From contig JABHFC010000410.1 of assembly GCA_018676275.1 (NCBI GenBank), positions 1-20,465 of the forward strand: a DNA stretch of 20,465 nt, given 5' to 3'. The notes beneath the pieces were generated by a model. The model made no database searches. It had not been told where the DNA came from and saw only the letters and a list, made by a program, of their open reading frames with translations. Shown one piece after another: positions 8,205-15,902 of this stretch. This DNA comes from Gammaproteobacteria bacterium (GTDB lineage: Bacteria > Pseudomonadota > Gammaproteobacteria > Eutrophobiales > Eutrophobiaceae). Both the position numbers and the translations under genes were made by a program. Each line of letters starts with the position of its first letter. Position 1 is the first letter of the stretch.

Positions 8205-8234
8205 TTGACAAAACTACTATGAGATTGCTAGTTT
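8205..8234 (+). promoter_or_regulatory. Probable sigma-70 promoter for second selenoprotein gene
   Basis: A perfect -35 box TTGACA (8205-8210) is followed after 18 nt by TAGTTT (8229-8234), with TG at 8226-8227 as an extended -10. It lies 40 nt before ATG 8275. This would allow the second selenoprotein gene to be expressed apart from the first. The -10 is only a partial match. Confidence 0.45.
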
Positions 8235-8274
8235 GGGACATAATTAACAACATGAGCTACTGGAATTCTTGCCG

Positions 8275-9489
8275 ATGACCGAAATCAACTATCGCGATGC
8301 ACAGGTCCCCATTCGTGGTGGTTTTGCCGAAGCCCATAATCGCTACTGGAAGCGATTGGCCTCTGCCGGCGCTTGGTTTAGCGGTGCTGAACGTGTCGCC
8401 ATCGCCAGGGAAGTTCGACAGGCCTCAAGTTGTAGTCTGTGTAGTCAACGCAAAGCTGCTTTATCTCCTTACCAGGTTGACGGTTCCCATGATACTGCCA
8501 GTGAATTATCCGACACAATAATTGAAGTTATTCACCGGGTAGTTACCGATTCTGCACGTCTGACCAAACCCTGGTTCGATGGAATAATCCAACAAGGTCT
8601 AAAAGTAGAAGAGTATGTTGAGATTATCGGCACAATAGTAAACCTGTTCTCAATCGATGAATTCTGTCGTGGGATGAGTATTCCACTAAATGAACTTCCT
8701 GAGCCAGTAGCTGGCGAACCCAGCAACTACAGACCGGCAAATATAGTTGAAGACGGTGACGGTTCATGGGTACCAATGTGTCCCAATACTGTGGACTCTG
8801 GGCCGGAGTCAGATTTGTGGGAAGGCCGTACCGGATATGTTATCCGTGCTCTCAGCCTGGTGCCTGATGAAGTCCGTACTATGCTGGATTTGCTTGAAAC
8901 TCATTATATTAACAATAGCCAAATCTGGAATGTTAAACATTGTCCCCGCGGTACCCTGAGTCGTATTCAAATGGAGGTCGTAGCCACGCGAGTGTCTTCA
9001 TTCAACGGCTGCTTTTACTGAACCTCCTCACATGCCGTGATGCTCCGTGAGGGTATCGAAGCAATAGGCGAATCCATCGATCTGGATGGATTGACTGATC
9101 CAAACTGTACAAAAATTGAAGGTATTCCCAATTCTGAAGCCTTATTGAAACTGGCCAATGCCTTTATGGGTACAGATGCAGATGCATTGGCAGATGCACG
9201 CATCTATCTGGCAAAAGACATGAGTCCGGAAGCGATGGTCGATGCCGTTGCTGTTGCATCAAACTTTCAGCGCATGGTCAGAATAGCGGATAGTACAGGC
9301 ATCCCTTCGGACGATGCGATGTTGGTTATGTCAGAAGATTTGTGCGAAACACTGGGTATTAACGATTATGTTTCTGCTGCAAACTCAAAAAAGTTATCCT
9401 GGTTTAAAAAGCTGATACTTAAAGTTGTCGCATTACCTCAAGTCAAGAAAGTCATAAAAGAAAGAACTGCAAAAGAACCTGTAAGCTAA
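8275..9489 (+). CDS. AhpD-like selenoprotein paralogue, in-frame UGA read as Sec249
   Basis: Second predicted Sec protein, 404 aa. TGA 9019-9021 lies in NGCFY-U-TSSHA, giving C246-x-x-U249-x-x-x-H253. After the TGA the frame continues with GESIDLDGLTDP and ASNFQRMVRIADSTGIP, matching the same part of the first copy. The N-terminal motif is SSCSLCSQRK (C53, C56, Lys60 at the His position). Of the first 60 residues I count 35 identical to the paralogue, so this is a diverged tandem duplication rather than a recent one. ATG 8275 aligns exactly with the paralogue start; a TTG two codons upstream is less likely. GGAA (8262-8265) is a weak ribosome site. The C-terminus has an extra basic, amphipathic tail from LSWFKKLILK on (about 30 residues) that the first copy lacks; it may touch membranes or a partner (inference). 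Confidence 0.92.
9019..9052 (+). promoter_or_regulatory. Bacterial SECIS hairpin after UGA of selenoprotein 2
   Basis: CCTCAC (9026-9031) pairs perfectly with GTGAGG (9047-9052) around a 15-nt loop, four nt after UGA 9019-9021. Loop length and the core ATGC..GTG.TGCTCC match the first copy. The 3' arm differs (GTGAGGG against GTGTGAG), and the 5' arm pairs one base shifted, so a 6-bp stem is kept in both. That conservation of pairing supports a functional hairpin. Confidence 0.75.
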
Positions 9490-9614
9490 TACGCAAGGGA
9501 AAGTGGTTTATAAGAAAAGCTCAATAAAGTAAGCGTAATCAAGCCATTCTCGCATCAATAATTGTGGGCTAAGTACAGGCAATTGCTGTATTTACCTGGA
9601 CAAAAAGTTATGAA
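9490..9614. other. Convergent intergenic gap
   Basis: Gap between the second selenoprotein gene and the leftward Rap1a-like gene. TACAG (9574-9578) and CTGTA (9586-9590) make a short hairpin around CAATTG and could help terminate either transcript. No other signal is evident. Confidence 0.3.
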
Positions 9615-9926
9615 TTATTTACAGGGAAAAGCTTCCAGAAAGGCTTCCTGAACAAGGCTATGTGGCTTATTGTAAAGATCATCGGGATGTTCATTCAATG
9701 ACTGAATGATTATATTGACTAATTGTCTATCGCTAAGATCACGAGGCTTGCAATACCAGGGCTGTTCCTGTGACATGTCAGAAACGCCCATAATGAAGCC
9801 ACGACAGGCTCCCTGACCGAAGGCATCTGAGTCCTCACATATACTCAATAAGTCATTTCCTGTTTCAAACATTGCCCATGCCGCGTGACTTAGCAGCATG
9901 AAGAATACTAAGATATACTTTCTCAT
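9615..9926 (-). CDS. Small secreted Rap1a/Tai-like protein
   Basis: 103-aa protein with an N-terminal signal peptide (hydrophobic 4-17, cleavage likely after AWA at 18). The mature part has GNDLLSIC (23-30), ACRGFIMGVSD (40-50), a cysteine at 59 and a closing EAFLEAFPC, a layout typical of the Rap1a/Tai family. Four cysteines (30, 41, 59, 102) could make two disulfides in the periplasm. Founding members are immunity proteins against type VI amidase toxins (established), but many relatives sit without a toxin, as here, so the immunity role is not supported by context. It lies about 60 bp downstream of the tRNA-Sec gene on the same strand. Confidence 0.75.
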   Translation of the reverse strand: MRKYILVFFMLLSHAAWAMFETGNDLLSICEDSDAFGQGACRGFIMGVSDMSQEQPWYCKPRDLSDRQLVNIIIQSLNEHPDDLYNKPHSLVQEAFLEAFPCK

Positions 9927-9985
9927 GATGTCTCCGTTGGTATTACAAGGTGATCGAATAACTAATTAAAAAATACATAAATTAA

Positions 9986-10079
9986 TGGCGGAAGAGGTAG
10001 GAGTCGAACCCACCAGGCGCTTTATTGGCGCCTCACTGGCTTTGAAGGCCAGGCACCCCACCGGGGACATCGCTCTTCC
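9986..10079 (-). tRNA. selC: Selenocysteine tRNA (anticodon UCA)
   Basis: 94-nt tRNA-Sec. Its sequence follows E. coli selC throughout: 5' GGAAGAG, D-arm CCCC-GGU-GGGG, anticodon loop CUUCAAA (UCA at 10043-10045) on stem CUGGC/GCCAG, long variable arm with stem AGGCGC/GCGCCU (complement of 10015-10020 and 10028-10033), T-loop UUCGACU, and encoded discriminator G plus CCA. The acceptor pairs GGAAGAG with CUCUUCC for 7 bp, and the T stem GUGGG/CCUAC is 5 bp. That is 12 bp in total, against the 8+5 usual in bacteria; base 8 (C) has no partner. It starts 20 nt after the selB stop and is likely in the same transcript. It reads the UGA codons of the two nearby selenoproteins. Confidence 0.97.
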
Positions 10080-10099
10080 ATAATGTATTTGACTACGGT

Positions 10100-11992
10100 C
10101 TAACTAAACAAATTACTAACTCTGTCTTTATGTAGTATCACCCTGCCAGATTCTTTGCGTAGAGTGAATCCAATCTTATCAAAGTACTCCAATACTTCCA
10201 CCGCAAGATTACGGCCGATTCCACACTCATTTTTATATTCCGCCACTGAGAAACTCTTCTGACGTTCCGCTAGTGATAAAGCTACTTCGGATAGTTGTTT
10301 TATATGTGCAGCCAGAACCAGACGGTTCTTACTAACTAATACCAGCCATTTACTTTTTATGGCGAGAGTAATCAGCTCTTTAATAGAGTTTTGTTCGATT
10401 TTAAGCGCATTCGCCATATCTGCAATTACCGGGATATTGAGGCCACATTTATTCAGGTGGCTTTCCACAGCTGCCCACAAACTTTGTTGTTGTTCTGACA
10501 ATACCTGTTGTTGAACCAGGGCAATGCTGTCTTTGCCTACATTGATACTGCCTTCTGACTGCATAAATTCGAATATCAGATCAGCATCGATTCCAGAAAA
10601 GTGTTTGTTGAACTTTGATTTTAGTTTTTCTTTTTGTTTCTCTTTTGTCAGTTCTTTTTTTACCCACTCAACAATTGAATTCAGGTTGTCATTAGCAACA
10701 ATATGTTTTGAACTCTGTATTTCTATTATTGTAACTTTGTTGCCATTTAATAATGGTACCAACAAGGCTGTTGCTTCTTCTTCGCGTATATTTCTGCTTA
10801 AAAAAATCTGTGACATATTTACAATCTGATTATGCTGAAACAAAAGCGTTTCCAGTACTTGCCCTGCTTCTTCCTGTTCCATTGCTGAAAGCAAATTTAT
10901 TCGAAGTTTTGTTGCGCGATTTTTTGACAAGGCATGGGGATCAATAACCACACCCCCACCTAATGTTTCACTTTCACTATCATCTCGTAATAAAAATCGA
11001 TCGCCGTAACAACAATGTACCTCCGATTTTAAAATCATCTGGGCATAACATGTTTGCCCCGATGAAAGTGTTTTTTCACCCAAAAGCGCCAGCCGAGCCG
11101 GAACCCGCTTTGCGCCAATATAGAGTTTTATCGGGCTCATATGTTTTAAGGTAAACGAAGCGTGATTCAACAAGGTAATTCTGCAATCAAAACGCGTCGT
11201 CGACTGAGCAATTTTTGAATCCAGTAACCAGTCACCACGTTCGATATCATCTTTTTCAATATCTCCAGTGATATTCAGTGCACATCGTTGACCGCAGATG
11301 GCCCGCTCGGCTTGTTGTTCCTGTATTTGAATCGAGCGAATTCGTAGTGGGGTATTCCGGGGTATCAGCATAGGCGAATCACCAACGTTTACCGTTCCTG
11401 AAGCGACTGTTCCGGTAACGACCAGACCACTGCCTTTTATCAGGAAAGCTCTATCAATTGATAAACTGAAATAACCGGAAGATGATTTTTCTATTGGCTT
11501 GTTCTCTTCCTTTTCAAGATACTTTGCCAGTTCAGCAATTCCCTTTTCCGCAGGAGTATCCACCTCAAATACCGGAACTTTTTCTGCTTCTGGAAACAAT
11601 GTCAACGCGGACTCACGCGCCAATACTATTTGTGCTTTGTTCACCCGATCTATTTTACTGATCACCAGAACAAATCGTTTCACGCCCAGGAGTCTGAGAA
11701 CATCAACATGTTCCCGGGTTTGCGGCATAGGACCGTCATCAGCCGCGACCACCAGCATACCCAGATTAATGCCGTTAATACCGGCAATCATATTATTTAT
11801 GAAACGATTATGACCCGGCACATCGACGAAAACAGTGGTTTTGTTATCGTCTGTCTTACGATAGGCAAAACCCAGGTTAATGGACAGGCCTCGTCGCTTT
11901 TCTTCTTCCAGGCGGTCGGTATCCATACCAGTAAGCATTTTGACCAGCAGGGTTTTACCGTGGTCAACATGACCCGCCGTAGCAACAATCAA
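10100..11992 (-). CDS. selB: Selenocysteine-specific elongation factor
   Basis: 630-aa GTPase that carries Sec-tRNA-Sec to the ribosome at UGA codons marked by a SECIS hairpin. EF-Tu-like G domain: P-loop GHVDHGKT (7-14), switch I RRGLSINLGF (34-43), DVPGH (57-61) and SKID (112-115) as the guanine-specificity motif. Domains II and III follow, then a C-terminal half rich in short helices that fits the winged-helix repeats binding SECIS RNA. E. coli SelB has 614 aa, so the length is normal. The start is TTG 11992; the resulting MIVATAGHVDHGKT is the canonical SelB N-terminus. TTGA overlaps the selA stop TGA, indicating translational coupling with selA. Confidence 0.97.
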   Translation of the reverse strand: MIVATAGHVDHGKTLLVKMLTGMDTDRLEEEKRRGLSINLGFAYRKTDDNKTTVFVDVPGHNRFINNMIAGINGINLGMLVVAADDGPMPQTREHVDVLRLLGVKRFVLVISKIDRVNKAQIVLARESALTLFPEAEKVPVFEVDTPAEKGIAELAKYLEKEENKPIEKSSSGYFSLSIDRAFLIKGSGLVVTGTVASGTVNVGDSPMLIPRNTPLRIRSIQIQEQQAERAICGQRCALNITGDIEKDDIERGDWLLDSKIAQSTTRFDCRITLLNHASFTLKHMSPIKLYIGAKRVPARLALLGEKTLSSGQTCYAQMILKSEVHCCYGDRFLLRDDSESETLGGGVVIDPHALSKNRATKLRINLLSAMEQEEAGQVLETLLFQHNQIVNMSQIFLSRNIREEEATALLVPLLNGNKVTIIEIQSSKHIVANDNLNSIVEWVKKELTKEKQKEKLKSKFNKHFSGIDADLIFEFMQSEGSINVGKDSIALVQQQVLSEQQQSLWAAVESHLNKCGLNIPVIADMANALKIEQNSIKELITLAIKSKWLVLVSKNRLVLAAHIKQLSEVALSLAERQKSFSVAEYKNECGIGRNLAVEVLEYFDKIGFTLRKESGRVILHKDRVSNLFS

Positions 11993-13395
11993 CTCAATGC
12001 TTCCACTAACAGGTCAAGCTGGGCAATGAATTCACTTTCCTTATCGAGACAACGCAAATCCAGTAGATAACTTCCACTATGGATACGTCCGATTACGGGT
12101 GTAGGCAGACTACGCATGACTGCAGAAAATTTGCGTAGACTTTGATCACTATTGTCTTTGCCATTAATGGATAGGCCATAACTGGGAATAGTTTCCGTCG
12201 GTAAAGTACCGCTGCCAACCTGACTCGTACATTCTGTTGTTGTGACTTGATAATCCTGAGAAACAAGTGGCGCAAGTTTAGCCGCGATACGTTCTGCCTG
12301 CGTCTGGATCTGCTCAACAGGACGGGTCAAATGTGCCAGAGTGGGTAAACTTTCCTGCAGTTGGCCAGGATTTTGATAAAGACGCAATACTTCAACAAGT
12401 GCTGCTAAGGTCATTTTGTCGAGTCGCAATGCCCGTTTTAATGGGTTCTGCTTTATTTTCTCTATCAGTTCTTTTCTACCAGCGATAATTCCGCATTGCG
12501 GACCACCCAATAATTTATCACCACTGAAAGTGATGAGATCAGCGCCCATCTCAAGTACCTGACCGACAGTCGGTTCGTCGGGAAGGCCATAGCTTTTCAG
12601 ATCAACTAAATTGCCACTGCCTAAATCAATAACAAATGGCAAATTGTTGTCCTCTGCCAGTTGAGCCAGTTCACTTTCCTGAACTTCACTGACGAATCCT
12701 TCGATCCGATAATTGCTGGTATGCACTTTCAACAAGATCGCAGTATTTTCATTAATCGCGCTCGCGTAATCTTTTAGATGGGTGCGATTGGTGGTGCCGA
12801 TTTCTTTTAATACACAGCCAGCACTTGTGATTATTTCCGGCATCCGAAATGAACCGCCTATTTCAACCAGTTCACCCCTGGAAACCGGCACTTCCTTTTG
12901 ATTGGCCAATGTATTAAGTGTAAGTAATACTGCAGCCGCATTATTGTTAACGACTGTTGCTGCTTCTGCACCACTTAACTCACAAATCAGCTTTTCTATA
13001 TGACTGTCTCTATCACTTCTTTTGCCCTGCTCCAGATCGTATTCCAGGTTCGAGGCTGATTGCGACACTCGAACAACTGCATCAAGTGCACTTTTCGGTA
13101 ATACAGCACGTCCCAGGTTTGTATGTAATACAGTTCCGGTTAAGTTAAAAACAGGCATGAAACTATTTTTCATCGACATGTCTATTCTGACTTTGACCGC
13201 ATTAACAATATGATCCAGTAAGGATTCCTCTTCAACATTACTACCTGCCGAAATTGAATCTCGTAGTATTTTCAGTTCCGCACGAACAGCATCTGTCACT
13301 CTTTCATGACCACAGGCTTCGACAAGCTGTTCAAGTTCTCGAAGAACAAGATCAACAGCGGGCAGATCTCTAAGACGTGATATTTGTTTATTCAT
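11989..13395 (-). CDS. selA: L-seryl-tRNA(Sec) selenium transferase
   Basis: 468-aa PLP enzyme converting Ser-tRNA-Sec to Sec-tRNA-Sec with selenophosphate. The N-terminal small domain holds LRDLPAVDLVL, where E. coli SelA recognises tRNA. Core motifs are NLTGTVLHTNLGRA (84-97), RGELVEIGGSFRMP (173-186), VIDLGSGNLVDL and the Schiff-base lysine K294 in SGDKLLGGPQCGI. E. coli uses Lys295. Length and motifs are fully normal. ATG 13395 is the clear start, though without an obvious ribosome site. It overlaps selB by 4 nt. A REP-like palindrome pair separates it from selD upstream, and a possible own promoter lies at 13423-13450. Confidence 0.97.
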   Translation of the reverse strand: MNKQISRLRDLPAVDLVLRELEQLVEACGHERVTDAVRAELKILRDSISAGSNVEEESLLDHIVNAVKVRIDMSMKNSFMPVFNLTGTVLHTNLGRAVLPKSALDAVVRVSQSASNLEYDLEQGKRSDRDSHIEKLICELSGAEAATVVNNNAAAVLLTLNTLANQKEVPVSRGELVEIGGSFRMPEIITSAGCVLKEIGTTNRTHLKDYASAINENTAILLKVHTSNYRIEGFVSEVQESELAQLAEDNNLPFVIDLGSGNLVDLKSYGLPDEPTVGQVLEMGADLITFSGDKLLGGPQCGIIAGRKELIEKIKQNPLKRALRLDKMTLAALVEVLRLYQNPGQLQESLPTLAHLTRPVEQIQTQAERIAAKLAPLVSQDYQVTTTECTSQVGSGTLPTETIPSYGLSINGKDNSDQSLRKFSAVMRSLPTPVIGRIHSGSYLLDLRCLDKESEFIAQLDLLVEALS

Positions 13396-13422
13396 CGTGA
13401 TTAGTATTCATGCATATCAAAA

Positions 13423-13450
13423 CTTATAGTAAGTTGTCATTTTGGCACAA
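13423..13450 (-). promoter_or_regulatory. Possible promoter for selA-selB-selC
   Basis: On the minus strand TTGTGC (complement of 13445-13450) and TATAAG (complement of 13423-13428) are separated by 16 nt and sit about 28 nt before the selA ATG. The -10 is good, the -35 moderate. It would make selABC independent of selD. Confidence 0.35.
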
Positions 13451-13471
13451 TAGGGTGTCGCAAAAGCCCTG

Positions 13472-13545
13472 TGTCGTCTTTCCCGCGCAGGCGGGAATCC
13501 ATTTTTTTCAAACACTTATTGGATTACCGCCTTCGCGGTAATGAC
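13472..13545. repeat. Pair of REP-like palindromes between selD and selA
   Basis: Two hairpins lie about 25 nt apart. TTCCCGC/GCGGGAA (13480-13486, 13491-13497) is a 7-bp stem with loop GCAG. ATTACCGC/GCGGTAAT (13523-13530, 13535-13542) is an 8-bp stem with loop CTTC. Their flanks (GGAATCCA and TTGGATT; GTCGTC and ATGAC) are mirror images, so the units face each other like a BIME. Such palindromes are usually dispersed genome-wide. This copy may end or stabilise the selD transcript. Confidence 0.65.
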
Positions 13546-13590
13546 CTCTAGCTACATCTTGCACCAGCATGACGATGGTGATGGTGATCA

Positions 13591-15858
13591 TTAACTCAAA
13601 ATCGTTATGGGCGAGATCTGACTGGATTCTGATATTACTCTACCAATGATGCATGCATCTTCATAGCCCAACGCATGTAATGCTTTGAGACAATCCTGTG
13701 CTTTATCATTGGGAACACTTGCAAGTAAACCTCCTGCTGTTTGTGGGTCAAAAAGTAAAGGGTAAAGCGGATGTTTCATCAGGCTTGCATTATTACTGAT
13801 TCCAGTTTGAAAATGTCTGTTCTGTGGATACAAAGAACTGAATATTCCCTCTGCAAGAGTTTCAATAACACCATCGAGGTAGGGTAAGTTCTCAATTTCG
13901 AGTTCAACATTAACAGCGGATGCTTTCGTCATTTCCACCAAGTGCCCCAGCAAGCCGAAGCCAGTTACATCTGTGCAGGCAGAAGTGTCATGTTCAAATA
14001 AACAGCGTGCAGCTTCGCGGTTAGACTGGATCATGTTCTGCAAAGCTGATTGAACCCAGCGACCTTTCGCCTTAAGTCTCATGTCTGCAGCAAATAATGT
14101 TCCTGTGCCCAGGGCCTTGGTAATTATCAACTGCTCATCCACCCGCATTCCCTGTTTTCGCAGAAGCTGTTCCTTGTCAACGAAGCCATTCACAGAAAAG
14201 CCCAGCGATAATTCTTTCGCTTCAGCTGTATGCCCACCAATCAGTGCTGTTCCTGCTTCATTTAATACTTCGACCGCACCCAGCATCATCTGCAGTAAAT
14301 CGTTTTTGATTTTATCTTCAATACCAAAGGGTAAATTAACAATAGCAAGAGCCGAATGCGCTTCACCACCCATGGCAAAAATATCGCCGAGCGCATGATT
14401 AGCCGCGATTTGTCCAAACACATAAGGATCATCAACAATAGTACGAAAAGAATCGACACTCTGGACCAGCACTTTTCCTTCGGGTACAGATATGACTGCA
14501 GCATCATCTGGCTTGTCCAGACCTATCAATACATTGTCATGCGCTATTGGTTGCAGTTGTGCCAGTACATCTTCAAGTATCAAAGCGCCGACTTTGCCTC
14601 CACAACCACCACAACGCATACTATCATCTGATAATTCTGCAAGCTCCGCTGCTGAAACCACGCCTTCCGCTACGTCTATTGCTCCATCACTATCCATTTC
14701 GGGTAAGTGGTTAAACTTTTGCATAAAACGTTGATCGATCCAGTCTTTCCAGTTCCAAATCAAGGCACCCTCAACTGCCCACCATGATTTTGAGGCAATG
14801 GCATATTGATCGCCGGTAGAGATAAGACTAAGAAACTGCTTTTGCGGCTTATACTTCTGCAAAGGCAAATGCTGAAGTTTCCGCTGCAAATTACGAAATA
14901 ATACGGGGCCCTGGCGTACTGCAAAGACTCCGGATTTAGGCCGTGGATGCTTAAGCATATTAGCTATATCACCAACAGCAAAAATACCCTCGTGGGAAAC
15001 AGACTCAAGCGTTTCTTTAACGTTTACAAAACCCTGTTGATCAACATCCAGACCCGCATCAGCAAGCCAGGCTTGCGCACCAGCCATTGTTGCCCAGAAT
15101 ACCTGGTCGAGATTAATGCTTACTCCATTCTGACAACGGATAGAGTGCTCGCCTACTTCAGTCACTCTATGTCCTGTATGTAGATTAATTCCACGTTGTT
15201 TCAAAACCCGAAGGAACTTTGCTCTAACTCTGGGATTGTAAGTGACAAGAATTTCATCACTATCGCAAAACAAATGAAACTCCAGATCAGTTTTATCCCG
15301 TCCCTTGTCTTTAAATTCTTTTTCGAGGCGATATTGAATAGCCAGAATTAACTCGACTCCGGCAGCACCCGCTCCGACAACACCGATCTTAATCTTGTCA
15401 TTTTTATTTTTAATACCTTCGAGAAAATATTGCCAGTTCTGCAAAAAACCATCGATAGGTTTTACCGGAATAGCATTATCATCAGCTCCTGCTATTCCTG
15501 ACGTGATGGGAGTAGAGCCAATGTCTATTGAAAGTACATCATAATAAACATCAGGGCGATTTCGACAAATAAGGTGTCGCCTCTCTGTATCCAGTCCAAT
15601 GACTTCATCGTTGAAAAAGCGTGCCCCGGCAAAACCTGATAAAGGTCCAAGATCAATATGTGTTTCATCAAAAGAATAATGTCCGGCGATATACCCCGGT
15701 AACATCCCTGAATAAGGGGATTGTGTTTCCCGGGAAATCAGGGTTACCCGCACCCCGGCCAGTGAATGCATGCCAAAACTTTTTAGCACTGATACATGAG
15801 CATGGCCGCCGCCGACTAACACAAGGTCTTTAATTACAGGCGGATCTGAATTGATCAT
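13591..15858 (-). CDS. selD: FAD/NAD(P) oxidoreductase - selenide, water dikinase fusion
   Basis: 755-aa two-domain protein. Residues 1 to about 370 form an NADH-dehydrogenase-II-like flavoprotein: FAD loop LVGGGHAHVS (14-23), second dinucleotide loop GVVGAGAAGVEL (159-170), and FAD-closing GIFAVGDIA (291-299). Residues from about 412 to the end are SelD, which makes selenophosphate from selenide and ATP. RCGGCGGK gives catalytic Cys419 and Lys422, spaced like E. coli Cys17/Lys20. The metal/ATP motifs FGQIAANHALGDIFAMGG and GGHTAEAKELS are present. The catalytic position is Cys, not Sec. Fusions of this kind are known in many proteobacteria; the flavoprotein half may reduce selenium or sulfur species to supply selenide (inference). 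It starts 44 bp after the decarboxylase stop, suggesting one transcript. Confidence 0.95.
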   Translation of the reverse strand: MINSDPPVIKDLVLVGGGHAHVSVLKSFGMHSLAGVRVTLISRETQSPYSGMLPGYIAGHYSFDETHIDLGPLSGFAGARFFNDEVIGLDTERRHLICRNRPDVYYDVLSIDIGSTPITSGIAGADDNAIPVKPIDGFLQNWQYFLEGIKNKNDKIKIGVVGAGAAGVELILAIQYRLEKEFKDKGRDKTDLEFHLFCDSDEILVTYNPRVRAKFLRVLKQRGINLHTGHRVTEVGEHSIRCQNGVSINLDQVFWATMAGAQAWLADAGLDVDQQGFVNVKETLESVSHEGIFAVGDIANMLKHPRPKSGVFAVRQGPVLFRNLQRKLQHLPLQKYKPQKQFLSLISTGDQYAIASKSWWAVEGALIWNWKDWIDQRFMQKFNHLPEMDSDGAIDVAEGVVSAAELAELSDDSMRCGGCGGKVGALILEDVLAQLQPIAHDNVLIGLDKPDDAAVISVPEGKVLVQSVDSFRTIVDDPYVFGQIAANHALGDIFAMGGEAHSALAIVNLPFGIEDKIKNDLLQMMLGAVEVLNEAGTALIGGHTAEAKELSLGFSVNGFVDKEQLLRKQGMRVDEQLIITKALGTGTLFAADMRLKAKGRWVQSALQNMIQSNREAARCLFEHDTSACTDVTGFGLLGHLVEMTKASAVNVELEIENLPYLDGVIETLAEGIFSSLYPQNRHFQTGISNNASLMKHPLYPLLFDPQTAGGLLASVPNDKAQDCLKALHALGYEDACIIGRVISESSQISPITILS

Positions 15859-15902
15859 AATGAATTATTAAAGGCAAAAATTGTTGGGATTATGTGAAGT
15901 TT

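Noticed and set aside
7678..9021. Both AhpD-like genes as pseudogenes or as split pairs (6931-7680 + 7696-8067; 8269-9021 + 9037-9489)
   Set aside because: Each pair is in the same frame, 15 nt apart with no other stop, the TGA sits in a catalytic motif, both copies agree, and a complete Sec system lies next to them.
11630..12070. Plus-strand 146-codon open frame opposite selB/selA
   Set aside because: It lies antisense to strongly conserved coding sequence and shows no family motif.
13550..13592. His-rich short reading (CACCATCACCAT) just after selD
   Set aside because: It lies beyond tandem stops TAA TGA, has no start or ribosome site, and is short; likely chance.
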